From contig OV050031.1 in the NCBI GenBank assembly GCA_920105625.2, positions 4,939,501 through 5,003,500 of the forward strand: a stretch of DNA of 64,000 nucleotides, in the 5' to 3' direction. Made by a program: the position numbers and the translations under genes. The notes beneath the pieces are model-generated. The model had not been told where the DNA came from, did not search any database, and worked only from the letters and a program-made list of their open reading frames with translations. This document shows, one piece after another, positions 1-11,201 of the stretch. Within the stretch, counting starts at the first letter, position 1; each line of letters opens with the position of its first letter. Source of the DNA: Clusia tigrina (taxonomy: Eukaryota > Arthropoda > Insecta > Diptera > Clusiidae).

Positions 1-2
1 TC

Positions 3-931
3 CTCAGCGACATTGAGTCTGGCGCGACTCTCTTCTCAAAGAGCTTTCAGATTTTTGGCTATGCTGAAGATCTTGCTATCATCACAAGAAACACACGCGT
101 GCTTGCCAACACCGCGCTGGATCTCATAAACAAAACAATGAGTGATGGACTAGAAGTTAGAATCGAAAAGACAAAGTACCTGGTTAGATCGCAGAATACC
201 GGTCGCTGCGCTAGCCTGGAAGTAGGACCCCACATATTTCAAAAAGTCGAAACCTTCAAATACCTTCACCTTGAAGTTAACCTAAGTAGTGAAGCAGACC
301 CTTTTATCTGATACGTGACAGACTCCAAGCTAACATATGCTATTTTTCACATCTTAAACTACTCAAGAACAAACTCCTATCACGGACGTGTGAACTATAA
401 ATCTATGAGACTCTTATACCTAACAGGAACTTACGGTGGTGAAACATGGGTTCTGACTACTAACATAAAGAACCACCTCCTGCGCTTTGAGCGTAAAATT
501 TTGAGGAGCATATTTGGACCCATACGACAGCCTGACGATGGGTCTTATAGAATATGATAGATATAACAGTCAAATCGCAGAACTGATAAAGGGCCAAAAC
601 ATAGAGCGTTTCGCTGAAGCCCAGCGGCTACGGTGGTTAGGACATTTACTTAGAAAAGATGACAGCAGAATTACGAAGAACATCTTAAACTCTCGCATTA
701 TGGGCAGTAGAAAATGCGGAAGACCACCAAGAAGATGGCAAGATGATGTAGAAGAACACCTGCGCAGCAAAAGACAATGGAGAGATGATGTAGAAGAACA
801 CCTGCGCAGCAAAAGAAGATGGGCAGATGATGTAACTAGAAGAATACCTGCGTAGCATGAACATTCGAAGAAGTGAAGCAATGAACCGGAGCGTAATAGT
901 AAAGAAAGCTCTGGCTCCCCCCGAGCTGTAA
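3..931 (+). pseudogene. RTE-clade LINE reverse transcriptase, C-terminal part, degenerate
   Basis: This is the palm-to-C-terminus part of an RTE/BovB-like reverse transcriptase; the 5' part lies outside the window. The catalytic box reads YAED at 60-71, where the family has YADD. Further on come EKTKYLV, FERKILRSIFGPIR, RLRWLGHLLRKDD and GSRKCGRPPRRWQDD, blocks typical of RTE C-termini. The frame is broken by an in-frame stop at 309-311, a frameshift near 540-560 and another near 845. The last piece ends in APPEL and a taa at 929-931. An in-frame 42-bp duplication lies near the end. The assignment to RTE rests on the WLGH/GRP..RW blocks. It is a dead copy. Confidence 0.8.
741..856 (+). repeat. 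42-bp in-frame tandem duplication inside the RTE fragment
   Basis: Two near-identical 42-bp units and a decayed third, each beginning agatgatgta. The unit is 14 codons, so the DDVEEHLRSKR segment is repeated without a frame change until the third unit. Confidence 0.8.
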
Positions 932-971
932 TTGCTCTGTTGATGATGATGATGAGGATGATGATGATGAC
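932..971 (+). repeat. GAT-rich microsatellite tail of the RTE element
   Basis: A run of gat/tga triplets follows directly after the stop codon of the RTE fragment. RTE elements are known to end in short microsatellite tails rather than poly-A, so this is probably the true 3' end of the element. Confidence 0.65.
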
Positions 972-1008
972 TATACGTCAACTCCCAAAAAGCAACGAAA
1001 TTACTAGT

Positions 1009-1245
1009 TCATGGACGTGGAAAAGGAAGAGTCCATTGTACATCTGTTAAGCATTTGACCAGCGTTGTCCAGAAAGGAGCGCACTTTCAGGATTCTTTGG
1101 GAGATATCTCAAAAAAAAGATTAGCTCCATCAACTGCTTCATTAAGAGCTTCAAATGGCTGGACCATTGAATGGGATGGGACCTGATGTCTCATGCGGTA
1201 TCACAAGAGGTCAATGGTGGCCTTAGTGCGCCCTTCGGGGGCTGA
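1009..1245 (+). pseudogene. LINE 3' end: zinc-binding C-terminus and 3' UTR (family X)
   Basis: The translated segment contains ESIVHLL and PALSRKERTF followed by ISSINCFIKSFKWL, which is the decayed end of the HxxxC C-terminal domain found after RNase H in Jockey/R1-like LINEs. The following part, with ctcatgcggtatcacaag and ggtggccttagtgcg, is a 3' UTR. A copy of the same segment lies in opposite orientation at 10437-10650, and 7260-7715 ends in a similar UTR. Several stops are present, so it is not coding. Confidence 0.5.
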
Positions 1246-2649
1246 AGTAATTGTTGTTAATAGTGTTAAAGATAACCTATGATATAATTCTTTCGCACTT
1301 AGAGGCTGAACCCCAGGTTTTGTATGCCATATGTCCTTAAGGATATCCTCATTGTTTTTCAAATTCTTCCTCTGCTTCTGCTATTTTAATTAGTTGAACA
1401 TCACCTGTCAATATAATTACAAAACCGTTCGTTGAGAAATGCATCATTTTAAAACATTGCTCCGTTTAAATTTTGGTCTGATGATTTTAATCTAATTACA
1501 CCGCTCCCTCACATGAATGATGATGATTCCACCGCTCCTGCTACTGCGAAAGCGTATGCTTTTTTAAACGAAATCACTCTGCTCGCCGCTTCTCCGTGTT
1601 TACTCCCGTTCCTGCTTTTATGCAGAAATTGGAATTGCATTTAAGAAATATGCACGCTGCAGCCATTGTTCAGCATGGCGCACAGATCGGGTATTTCCAC
1701 CGTTTTCCATTAGGGCGGGCGGCGTTCCACAGCGCTGTGTTTTCCTTCTGCCGTGTGCGTTTTTTGCTTTGTTTGTGTTTTTGTTGTTTTTCCGAAAATC
1801 CTCGCAGCAGCATCCAGCGAAGGAAATGAAAAATTCATATTTTGTTGGTGGTGGTGTTGTCGTTGTTATTGTTTTTGTTGTTGTCGTTGCTATTGTTTTT
1901 GTTTTTTGTTGCTTTTGTTGTTGTTTTTGTTGTTGTTCTGTGTTACTGCCACAACTCAGTGTCGCAAATCGAGAAGCGGAAAGATTCAATTTTTTGTTAT
2001 GAACAATTGAAAAGCATTATTTGCATTTGAATTGAAATTTACTTAGCTACGAATTGCAAAACCATCCGAAAAAATTTATTAAAGACATGAAAAAAATTTT
2101 CAAGCAAAGAGCAAAAATTGTGCATGCAAATGAAGTTAATACGAATGAAAATAAAATTTAAAACATTTTCATATCCTTTTTATATGAATTTTTTAATTTT
2201 TATTCGCATTTCCTTGTTGACATTTTCACAGCACTCATTTCAATGATATTCCCAGGGAGCCTCAGTGGCACTTTTAATTGAGTATTTCTGTGCGATCCGT
2301 GGTAAAGGATTAACGAACAGTTCGAGGGAATGAAACGATTTTAACTGAATATTGACGGAAATAAATTACACATCAGTATAAATAGCATCAGTTTTATAAG
2401 GCACCAGGGAAGTACGAAAGGATGTGTGTGTGGTGCGAGCTGTGATTAAATCGTGGACCTTCGACTTCGTTAATTGAGAGGCTCATACGAGAAAGATGAA
2501 GACACTTTGCAAGCAAAAGGAGGAGGGTGGAGGACTCTCCATTCTATAAGTAAGTAGAATGCAGAATGGATGCAGAGGAAATATGAAGATTTAAAGGATA
2601 AATTTAAGGATACCCAAACCAGGTCGCAGGTTTTAATTAAAATGGTAGT
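1246..2649. other. gene-free stretch with a TTG/GTT-rich run
   Basis: No gene seen. At about 1845-1945 there is an irregular gttgtt/gttatt microsatellite that gives spurious leucine/valine- or glutamine/threonine-rich open frames. The rest is AT-rich fly-type intergenic or intronic DNA. Confidence 0.6.
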
Positions 2650-3017
2650 GTGAGGACCAAAATTTGCCACGTAAAATTTGGACTTACAACAAAATCAACG
2701 ATCTCAGCCTAGCCAAGTTGAAGGTGGCCCAAAAGCAAGTGACCATAATAACAACAAGCATGCTCACAACAACAACAAGCATGCTCACAACAACAACCAG
2801 TGTGACGTCGCAGCAAGCAAGGCCAGCCAACTGAAGTGGAACCACATAGCGGTGGCCGCCAACAACAAAATGCACCAGCCGCTTTGACCATTTGGACTAT
2901 ATAAGCCATACAGTCTAAGCAGTAGGTCTCTTCTTCCAGGAACGCCATCCGCATTAACAACAGCTCTTCACGAGACACATACGCTATTGAGACACACACG
3001 AAACAGTGCTATCGAGA

Positions 3018-3058
3018 CTTAGTGAGAACATCAGGTTTTCAATCGTTTTCTCACTAAG
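3018..3058 (+). other. perfect 11-bp hairpin, copy 1
   Basis: cttagtgagaa (3018-3028) pairs with ttctcactaag (3048-3058) around a 19-nt loop. The loop is almost identical to that of the second hairpin 67 bp downstream, and the stem differs by compensatory changes. Confidence 0.7.
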
Positions 3059-3084
3059 CCACGTACGCATCCAGGACATAGCAA

Positions 3085-3125
3085 CTCAGTAAGAACATCA
3101 GGTTTTCAATAGTTTTCTTACTGGG
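3085..3125 (+). other. 11-pair hairpin, copy 2
   Basis: ctcagtaagaa (3085-3095) pairs with ttcttactggg (3115-3125) with one T.G wobble. The 19-nt loop differs from copy 1 at a single base. Relative to copy 1, one stem pair has changed from T-A to C-G and another from G-C to A-T, with both partners altered. Confidence 0.7.
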
Positions 3126-3330
3126 GAACCTATGCTGCTGAGACGCATATGAACCGAGACATAAAGACCGGGAATAGGTAGTACATTCAGAACATAGTCT
3201 TATTTACGTAACAATAGAATTAAGGCAGTAGATTTGTAAGGACTAACAACAGTCCACAGCTATTATTCTGAATTTTAATAAAACACGTTATACCTATTAT
3301 AATTCGCCCGATTTATAAATTTTCTATACA

Positions 3331-4252
3331 CGACCCCTAGAAGCTGCTCAGTTGAACCCAGCTATAGAGAAAGAGTCGCCACAGTAGTTGCTAGTGAGCT
3401 ACTATTTAAAACTCTATCGTCTGCTTTCATATTCATGTAAACCTGCTCATTAAGCTGGTCGTGCTATTGCTATCGTGACAATTCTATTCAGCCAAATTGT
3501 TATTTGATAATAAGGAATTTGCTTTTATGACTTGAATTGAATATGCTTAGAATCGTAGCTTATATACGAATAAAGACTGTACACAATTAACTGTAAGGAT
3601 CATAATATATCAAAAGTACCTGCCATTCTGGCACAATTTTTGAAGAAGTCTTTTATTATATTCACATATAATGCGCCTTCTTTCTAGAAGCACATCTAGA
3701 GACTAATTAGGGGAACCTTAAGTATCTTTAAAGATTAAGAATAAGTTCTACGATATAAGAAAACGATGAACTTTGCACTATTCCTGACTAGGTGTTTCCT
3801 TATTTCTGTCTTGTTTCTGTGCTTGTCTCTTTCTAAGCTCAGTTTCGAGCATTTGCCGGGGGTCTTCTTCGCCTAGTACTAGCGTCGGAGACAAGAAGGT
3901 GACTCTCTCCCTCTTTGATGTCCTGCTTTTATCCTAATTATACTTGGTCTCTTCACATTCTTTTTTCCATAGGGAGGGGAAATTTCCAAAAAGACACGAA
4001 GGGGTACGCACCACCCAAGAGTGTGAGATTTTTATTCACTAAAACCACCTTCCCTAACCTGACAGTTACGCTAAGCCTAAAAGGCTTGATAGCGATTTAG
4101 GAAGGGTATGAAAATAGACGTTATTTATACTGACATTAATAAAGCATTTGGTGTAGACTTCCCCTCCTTAACCTCTCTAGGTTTGGTTTCCCACTATTAC
4201 ATTTAAAATGGGCAACATCATATTTGTCACAGCGTACCCAACATGTGTTATT
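3331..4252. other. gene-free stretch
   Basis: AT-rich DNA without a recognisable gene, RNA or repeat. Short open frames show no protein-like pattern. Confidence 0.5.
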
Positions 4253-4960
4253 TTAAGGAACTTCCTGCGTCTTCTGGCGTGCTGCAATTAATTCAATTTT
4301 CTGCTGAGACAAATGCTTGAGAACAAGGTCCTCATCAATAATAGGTTGATTCGCTATGACGGGTTGTATAGAGAAAGGATCATCGGCTATTTTATATTCT
4401 CCAGTAGAGTAGTTGGACTTAAAATAATCAGCGGAAAGATTACAGATACTTAAATCATCACTGGATAAATTGTCAATATACTTTATAGAAGACGGGAGCG
4501 AACTAGTCTGACGTTTTGTTATAAAGTTCCAGAATGATTTAGGGTCAACTTTTAAGTTGAATTTAACTTTAGTCAAATAGGAATCATAAGCGGATTTGCA
4601 AAGATTTTGGTACTTATATTTAATGGATATATAGGACTTAAAATCTTCTACCTTAGCTGCAAATTTGTATCTACGATAATATTTAACTGTTAAGTTACGT
4701 AGCCAACCTATCAGTAAACCAAATTGGGGAGGAAGATTCAGCACCGAGACGTTTAGGAATACTTTGCTCGAAAGCATCTAACAAGGTCCGGTTAAAGAAA
4801 ACCACTGCATTATTCATCTCGCAAGGGGACTGAGGAGAGGATATCTCCAAGAGAGCAGACCAGTCTGTACGATTGCGTGCAGGTTCCTGCACTTCATTGT
4901 GAGATGATGTGCCAGCGTAGGAAGAACAACGCAAAAGGGCGAGGTGCAATTAACAGGAAC
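4253..4960 (-). pseudogene. Jockey-superfamily LINE ORF2 fragment (endonuclease-RT linker)
   Basis: On the minus strand two frames join into the segment between endonuclease and reverse transcriptase of a Jockey-type ORF2. The first (from about 4949) contains ARNRTDWSALLE, NNAVVFFNRTLLDAFEQSIP and SSPIWFT. After a frameshift near 4700 it continues as LRNLTVKYYRRYKFA, CKSAYDSYLTKVKFNLKVDP, KSFWNFITKRQ, LPSSIKY and LSADYFKSNYS. These are the characteristic KSFW.FI and YF.S.YS blocks. The fragment stops at 4253, before the RT catalytic core, so it is truncated at both ends. Confidence 0.7.
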
Positions 4961-5004
4961 CATGGTTGTGAAATCAATGTGAGGCCTATCTTTCAGATGC
5001 TGAT

Positions 5005-5595
5005 TAGATTAGATTTATTTAAGGGTATTATACACTGCAACCTGAAAAATCTATTGTGATGCCCCTACTTATTTGAAAGATGAGGATAGTTCCATCTATA
5101 AATCTTCTGTCAGGTTAATTTTCGACAGGAATTCATATATTTTGGAAGAATCAAGTTGAGGGATGTTGCTCATATCTAAGATATAATTTCCAAAACCCCT
5201 GAGTCTTTTGTGTACCAATGGGCCGCAGTCTGTGATGAGGTGCAGTGAGGTTTCGCCACTTTCTCCACAGAATCGACAGATGGCATCAATATATACCCAA
5301 CTTGTTCAAATGGTAGTTGAGTCTACAATGTCCGCTTAAGATGCCTGTGATTATTCTTAATTTACTCCGAGGCGAAGGCTGATTAACTCCTTAGCTCTTT
5401 TAGGATTAAATTCCCCCAGAAGAGCTTTGGACTGTATTAATGCCGGAAGAGTTTTCCAGGTGTGACTTCTTTTTGCATCTGTACACTTCTCCAGCAGACC
5501 TCCAATGGTATTGGATGATAGTCCACAGAAGGGTTCAGGGCCGTTGAAAGGAGAGGCTGCAGTCTTTCTAGCTGATAGCCTTCTTATTTTCGTAT
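5005..5595 (-). pseudogene. LOA/R1-like LINE 3' end (RNase H end, zinc C-terminus, 3' UTR)
   Basis: Minus-strand reading gives GPEPFCGLSSNTI, then AICRFCGESGETSLHLITDC, GFGNYILDMSNIP and a stop at 5096-5098. GPEPFCG and the CxxC...H...C pattern match the C-terminus of the intact LINE at 54.8-60.5 kb (GPEPFCG, CRLCQEKQETAEHIL). After the stop, the UTR contains a caatag/tttttcaggt motif similar to the last 60 bp of the intact element. Stops and frame changes occur near 5340. This is a 5'-truncated, older relative of the intact LINE. Confidence 0.75.
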
Positions 5596-5655
5596 CAGAT
5601 GCAGATAATATTTATAAATCCTTTCCTTTATGGACCGCATTAATATCCTATAAAT

Positions 5656-5815
5656 GGCGGTCTCTCTGGTCTAGTGGGAACCAGGCTAGACTCACACTTT
5701 GGGCGACGTGGTTTGAATCCTGCTGCGGGCATGGTCTGAATAATGTTTCTTTCTAAATCGGTCTCTATTCCTTTCCAAGGTCTTAGTTGCTAGTTTTCAT
5801 CCCTCCACCCCTTGT
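5656..5815 (+). mobile_element. tRNA-derived SINE, copy 1
   Basis: An A-box-like tggtctagtggg (5667-5678) and a B-box-like ggtttgaatcc (5710-5720) are spaced 43 bp apart, as in tRNA-derived pol III promoters. The body after the B box (tgtttctttctaaatc, then ttagttgctag) recurs at 47.8 kb and partly at 40.1 kb. The head does not form a clean cloverleaf, so it is a SINE and not a tRNA gene. Confidence 0.6.
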
Positions 5816-6843
5816 GGATACAATTAATTATGCTGCAAAGTATAAAAATATTAACAATATTCTATAAAAATCGTTTGGAATATGCCAATCAACAAATCCT
5901 GAGAAGGAAGTATTCGATATAAATAAAACGATTGGGCTGATGGCAAACTTAGCAAACACTTTGGTATGCAGCTCACTGAATTCGCCTCCGCCTCTGTTTG
6001 TGTTCTGTTTTCTGATTTCAGTTCAAGGATATCCAGGCTATTATGGCTTTTGATAGAGGCAGTGGTGTAATCAGAGCACAAACCAAGAACACGTTGTAAT
6101 GAGGCGGCGTTATTCCACACCATTCAGGGTCACTGCATAGATAACATTTTTTCATATTAAGTACAATTAAATATGCATTTTATTTAATTAAACACAGTTT
6201 CGCATTTTATTGCAGCGTGAATTCTACTTTGACTGGAATTTGTGTGCAGTCATTGTGCAAATATTAATTACGCAAATACACGCGTTTGTAAATAGCACGA
6301 GTTTTATTTATATTAATACGCCCATTTATTTGTGTTCAACGCAATTTAGTGCCCTCATGAAAACGTTTACTGCACGCGCCAAATTAATTGGCTGCTGACA
6401 GTGAGCTCATTTCGTACAGTCAATATGCGAGACTGTCTCTGCTGATGTGGTCTTCTGACTGAACTGAACTGTGCTGAAGCCTCGAGAAGCTGTTTAGACT
6501 CGCAAGTGTTTAAATACGTTTATTGAAATATGAATTATGTAACCTAAACCACAAACTCCTGAAAGGAAATTAGCGGAAATGCAATCTGCAAATACGCGAA
6601 AGCAAATAACAAACACGAATTTCAAATTTCAAATAATTTCTCACAAACGCTGTGCCCGCAAATCATTGACATGTGAAATTTTGCCTCCCTTGTTTACGCC
6701 AAGGACGCAATTGCTTGTGTAAAGGAATTGCTTTGATGTTCCTGCTGCACGCGCAATTGGGCGAAGGGTCAAACGAAATTATTCTGCTCACACATTTCAG
6801 TAAACGAAATTTATAAAACATTACAAAATTGAGGAGGACGGAG
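5816..6843. other. gene-free stretch
   Basis: AT-rich DNA; nothing recognisable as a gene or dispersed repeat. Confidence 0.5.
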
Positions 6844-7066
6844 GGTTCAACATTTAAGAGCATCAATATAATGGCTGAAAATGATTCCAAGCTGATGGTA
6901 GAGAGAATCATGGAACACAGAAACTGGTTTGAAGGAGCAACAATATGAATTTAATGTTGAAAATCTCCTTTCTTGGAGTTCAACATTTAAGAGCATCAAT
7001 ATGATTTTTGAAAATGATTCCAAGCATATGGTGGAGTGAATCATGGAGCACAGAAACCGGTTTGAA
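6844..7066 (+). repeat. two tandem copies of an 87-bp segment, offset 134 bp
   Basis: gttcaacatttaagagcatc starts each copy, and each ends in cagaaactggtttgaa or cagaaaccggtttgaa. The copies differ at a few positions. Confidence 0.75.
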
Positions 7067-7259
7067 TGTAACTAATTAGGATATTCTGTAAACTCTTATA
7101 ACATAAAAAGGACTACAAAATTGTAAAGGCCAGATAGAGAAAGATGCTATTATTTATTCTTTCCATGTCTCTCAGTTATTCTGTATATTCTTTCAAGGAT
7201 TGTTATGACATTATTGGCAGCTTCTCTATAATAATACCTTCTGAAACTACAACGACTCA

Positions 7260-7715
7260 GCTGGTGTCTAAGTAACACCCACAAGTCCATTGCTTAAGAA
7301 TGGTGCTGACGGGGCATTGTATGATGGGGAGGCATGCGGCTAGGCTAAGTTTGTTCTTTAATGATTTCTGTCTGGGTGTGGTTTTGACGAGGAAGAAGAA
7401 CCAGTAATACACCTTGTATGTCAGTGTGCATAGTAAGCCAGAAGAAGAATGCACATCTTCGGGGCTTATTTCTTAACCAGCCTGACATAGCTCGCAACCT
7501 GTAAGATTAGGGACGTGGCCAAAATTCTACACTCAGCAGATTGGTTCCCTACTTCCTAATCGGGGGAGTCGTGCCACTGAGGGGTACCAACACTTGACTT
7601 AGGTGGTCAGTGCTTGTGCAGCTCCCCATCTGTGGTATCACAATGGCCCATCATTTAGGCCTGAGTGCGCTTTTAATTACTCCAAGCTAATAAACCTAAC
7701 CTATTGTTTTAGGAT
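7260..7715 (+). pseudogene. LINE C-terminus and 3' UTR with CTAACC tail (family X-like)
   Basis: Plus-strand reading gives MVLTGHCMMGRHAARLSLFFNDFC, a typical LTGHC...H...R motif at the end of the RNase H linker of Jockey/R1-type ORF2. A shifted frame adds EEEEPVIHLVCQC. The 3' UTR contains ctgtggtatcacaatggccc and aggcctgagtgcgc, and ends near aataaacctaacctattg. Stops and shifts show a dead 5'-truncated copy. Confidence 0.6.
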
Positions 7716-8919
7716 TCAGTTTAAGACTGAGTTCTCGACCCAGTTTTCAACAGACCTGTGGTTCAATCTTAAAATTCATCTAAGCGGCTGAATTCTGCCT
7801 TGATGGGTACTGAAACAGTTAAACAATTTTGTGATCCTCGTCTTCAAACTCAAAAGTACTTGTGCTGAAATTGTTATCTACATTGCAAGGCATTGCAGCT
7901 GCAGAGGAATTCCTGCAAAACTGCTTCGCATTCTCCACAATCTTTCTACCAACGGAGATTTACTCTCACTTGTGGCAACTTAATTTGTGTGTTTCCCGTT
8001 CGGGCTGCACAAAAAAACGTATGAACCGAAATAAACCCTTTAATTGAGCTTAAGTTGGGATTAAAGCGTCAAATCGACCGATCCAATGGACAATGGATAA
8101 ATCATTTAAGTGAATGCCACTTCACTGACATTTCTCGCTTGGCTTTAAGCGGAACTACAGCGACTGAGCCAGTGCAGGTTAATTTGCATGTGCCTCACTT
8201 GAGCTGCGCTGCCGGCTCTGGCAGCATATGTGAAAGGGAAAAGCGCCCCGCTGGCCTCGCGTCCATTGCAGTGATTTATGAGTCTCGTGCTCCACATACG
8301 GCCACTTCGGCACAAACTTGCAATACTCCCTCGTCACTCGTCACGCTATTGGTGTGGAAAGTGTGGCAAGATTGACGGTGGCTGCTTGGAAATTTAAATG
8401 CTGTGGAAGAAGTTTTTCCACAAAATTGTGGCAGTGACTTTACTCGCTGGTTAAAGTGAACTTTGGCTTCTCTGCTAAACGCACACTTGATTTATGACCA
8501 TAATTTTCCACGTCCTTTAGCAGCACGTGGATATATATTAAACTAAGTATATGGGTGAAGAAGGAGCAGTTTGGCAGCTATTGTTGTGGACCCCAATTTT
8601 TTAGTCTAATGTTTTAGGTTCTTGCCATTTTAGGGACTTTTGGGGTTGGCATACATAAAAGAGAGTTTAGGGAAATGTGTTGCTTAAGTGAGGAAGTATC
8701 CTACTCTTACTTTTTTATTAAAATTTTCGACTATTCATCATTCATTATTTTATTACTGGGGGAAAGGATGTTACGCTGACATGCTGCCATACTCAACGAA
8801 CATAAAATTATACAATTGCCTCCATTCTGAATTGCTAGAATTGGTCTAGTGAATTGGTCAAGCTGCAATGTCCTTGTCAAGTTCATAAATGTGGTTCAGT
8901 TCTGTCTAAATATGAGATT
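7716..8919. other. gene-free stretch
   Basis: No recognised gene. A locally GC-richer open frame at 8055-8375 (plus strand) has no family signature and no splice or start context that I can defend. Confidence 0.45.
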
Positions 8920-9111
8920 GAATTTGTCTCTCCTTTCCTCTCTCCTAATTATTACATTTAAAGTGAAGGGTTCTGCTTTCTATGAATTTGTCTCTCCTCT
9001 CCTCTCTCCTAATTATTACATTTAAAGTGAAGGGCTCTGCTTTCTATGAATTTGTCTCTCCTTTCCTCTATCCTAAATATTACATTTAAAGTGATAGGTT
9101 CTGCTTTCCAA
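8920..9111 (+). repeat. 64-bp tandem repeat, three copies
   Basis: Three consecutive 64-bp units begin gaatttgtctctcct and end tctgctttctat or a variant, with few differences. The pyrimidine-rich start alternates with an AT-rich middle (attattacatttaaagtga). Confidence 0.9.
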
Positions 9112-10436
9112 GGGTTAAAAATTTCTTGACCAAAATCCCAGTAAACAAGCTTTCATTTATAAGAAACTTCATTGATATTTCCACATGGTGTCACAGCATT
9201 TCTTCAATAGTCCTTCGAAGGAACATACGACGAAGCACATATGTATATATTCTTACATCAATATACATATATCTCCCTAATTCAAGATTTCATGCGACTT
9301 TTCGATGAATAATCTCATAGATACCGATGCTCCCTTTCAGCTATAGAAATGTATCCTTCTGAATTGTCCTTCTAATAAAAATTTCATAACAATTCGAGGA
9401 ATTTCTAATTAATTTATTTAACAATTTTGCATAATTTTCATTCATTTTCATTTACTTAAAATCCTTAAAATCTGCTTAAATATTCAATTAAAAGCAGGCG
9501 CACACAGCTCAGAAGTATTCAACTGACTGCATCCTATAAATGCAAATCAGCATAAAATTGTCACTGAGGAGCAGCTGCAAATTGCATTTAAATGAAATTG
9601 AATCTGCCGTGCATACCCGCAGGTGTGCCTACTTTGCAGTTAATGAGGTGTAAACCCCTCCCCCATTCTCCCACAATGATTTCGTATGAATTTGCACAGG
9701 ACTCGTGGGTAATTACACAGCGTTGGTAGTGTGCCCAAATACTCGTACCTGCACTGTACACGGTCGCCTCCTCCCTCCTACATCCTTTTCGAGGTTCTCA
9801 TTAATGCATTGCGCCAATCTAAAGGAGGTACTCGTACATTCCATTAGGCTTGAATACGAATTTCAAAGTTTTAAACCAGTTGCAGGAATGTTAAAATAAA
9901 CAAAACAAACTAATTTCGATGCAGTTTGAAGGTGAGTTTGAAACTAATCGCACAAGAAACGAATTTCTGTGTACTTGAATTGGAAACGTGAGCACAGAAT
10001 GTTGTGTGTACTTGTATAATTCTGTGCGCCAGCACAATTTCCAACTGTATTTAATTATACGCCCTTCACACTGCCAACTATTTCCGCTATTTCCGGCTAA
10101 TTTGCGGTGTACACGCTCACTTTCACTCAATATTATAGGGAACATACAAGGACTACAACTAACTGGTAAGCGAAGTGCACCTGAGCTTAGAGTGTCTGTC
10201 GGAATGCATTTTAAATACTTGTTAACGAATGACCTCGGAGCTGGAGAAAGTATTTTTGTTACTTCCATGTAGGAGGATCCGGAGGTGTGGGGGAAAAAAG
10301 CACTAGAGGCCATAATGGGCCTTCAACAGGCCTAAGTGAGTCTTAGGACAGCCATATAACCTACCTACGTATCTATTTCCCATATATAACCAGGATAGGT
10401 AGGTAGAAGGTAAAGCGGTTGTCAGAAGTGCGCGCA
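9112..10436. other. gene-free stretch
   Basis: AT-rich DNA. Overlapping short open frames on both strands near 9.9-10.3 kb show no family pattern. Confidence 0.5.
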
Positions 10437-10650
10437 TAGGCCATTATTGACCCCTTGGGATACCGCATGAGACACAAGTCCCAAACCCTTTCAAAGGTCC
10501 ACCCATTTGGAGCTTTTAATGAAGCTTAATGAAGCAGTTGATGGAGCTTATCTTCTTATTTGGAATGTTTCCTACAGAGTCCAGAAAGTGGTCAACCAGG
10601 AAAGTGAGTCTCCTTCTGAATAACACTGGACACGTCGACGGCTTCAGAGG
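10437..10650 (-). pseudogene. LINE 3' end, family X, reverse orientation
   Basis: The minus strand encodes PVLFRRRLTFLVDHF, then NIPNKKISSINCFIK, and a UTR with ctcatgcggtatcccaag. It aligns by eye to 1009-1245 over about 200 bp, including ISSINCFIK. An internal duplication (gaagcttaat) is present. Non-coding remnant of the end of a LINE ORF2. Confidence 0.5.
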
Positions 10651-10860
10651 TGTTTAATGGACTCCATATAACCAGGATTTGGCAGGAATCAATGCCAGGC
10701 ACACAACTGAGAGTTAAGTTTCTGCAGACTACAGCTTAAGGGATTAGTTAAATTGATCACATATATCAAATCGTGCCTATAAAGATAATGTTAATTATTA
10801 TGTTATATGGTTCTAATATCTTCAAGCCTTAAATTCCAAACCCACATTTAATGCAAGGAT

Positions 10861-11130
10861 GTGGTTAAAAAAATTATCTTAGGGAAGAGCGATCTCGAAG
10901 ACGGTCTTAATCGAATTACTGTATTAACTCTATCTCTGAGACGGCAACTCATTGAGGTCATCACTACACACTGTGCAATAGGGTCCATGCGCACAATAAT
11001 CCACCTATCGCCAAGTGATATCTGCAGGAGTTGTATAGTTGAAGTAATGCTTAAACGATCTTATGTAACCTCTCCGGATCTCCAGAAACGCCGACGTATT
11101 TTATGATCTAGGATTCTGGCCAATCTAATG
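10861..11130 (+). pseudogene. decayed LINE C-terminal fragment
   Basis: The translation includes RRQLIEVITTHCAIGSMR and DICRSC, resembling GVITGHCAIAAMFQ...GLCRSC of the LINE remnant at 41.5 kb. This is the segment after RNase H leading into the zinc-binding C-terminus. The second half of the CCHC-like motif is lost. Confidence 0.45.
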
Positions 11131-11201
11131 CAAGTAATGGAGGTTTAAACATCTTTATATAAACATACCAATGGTCTAACCGAAATTGATATTTTTCCCT
11201 C

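Larger units (their letters stand above)
2650..3330 (+). promoter_or_regulatory. LTR-like promoter and leader region with TATA box and poly-A signal
   Basis: A TATA-type box (tatataag, 2898-2905) is followed about 380 bp downstream by aataaa at 3277-3282, with no long open frame between. That spacing and the lack of coding fit a solo LTR or a leader of an old retroelement. A 24-bp unit (caacaacaagcatgctca) is duplicated upstream at about 2750-2795. Two similar hairpins lie between the TATA box and the poly-A signal. I could not find matching terminal TG/CA ends with a target duplication, so the LTR reading is only an inference. Confidence 0.35.

Noticed and set aside
1618..2030. Overlapping Leu/Val-rich, Cys-rich and Gln/Thr-rich open frames
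   Set aside because: They come from the TTG/GTT triplet repeat on both strands and show no domain.
5656..5740. tRNA gene
   Set aside because: A- and B-box-like motifs are present, but stems do not pair as a cloverleaf, and the same head with a body recurs elsewhere, so it is a SINE.
8055..8375. 106-codon open frame as a host gene
   Set aside because: No recognised domain, no splice context and no repeat of the frame elsewhere; length is compatible with chance in this GC-richer patch.
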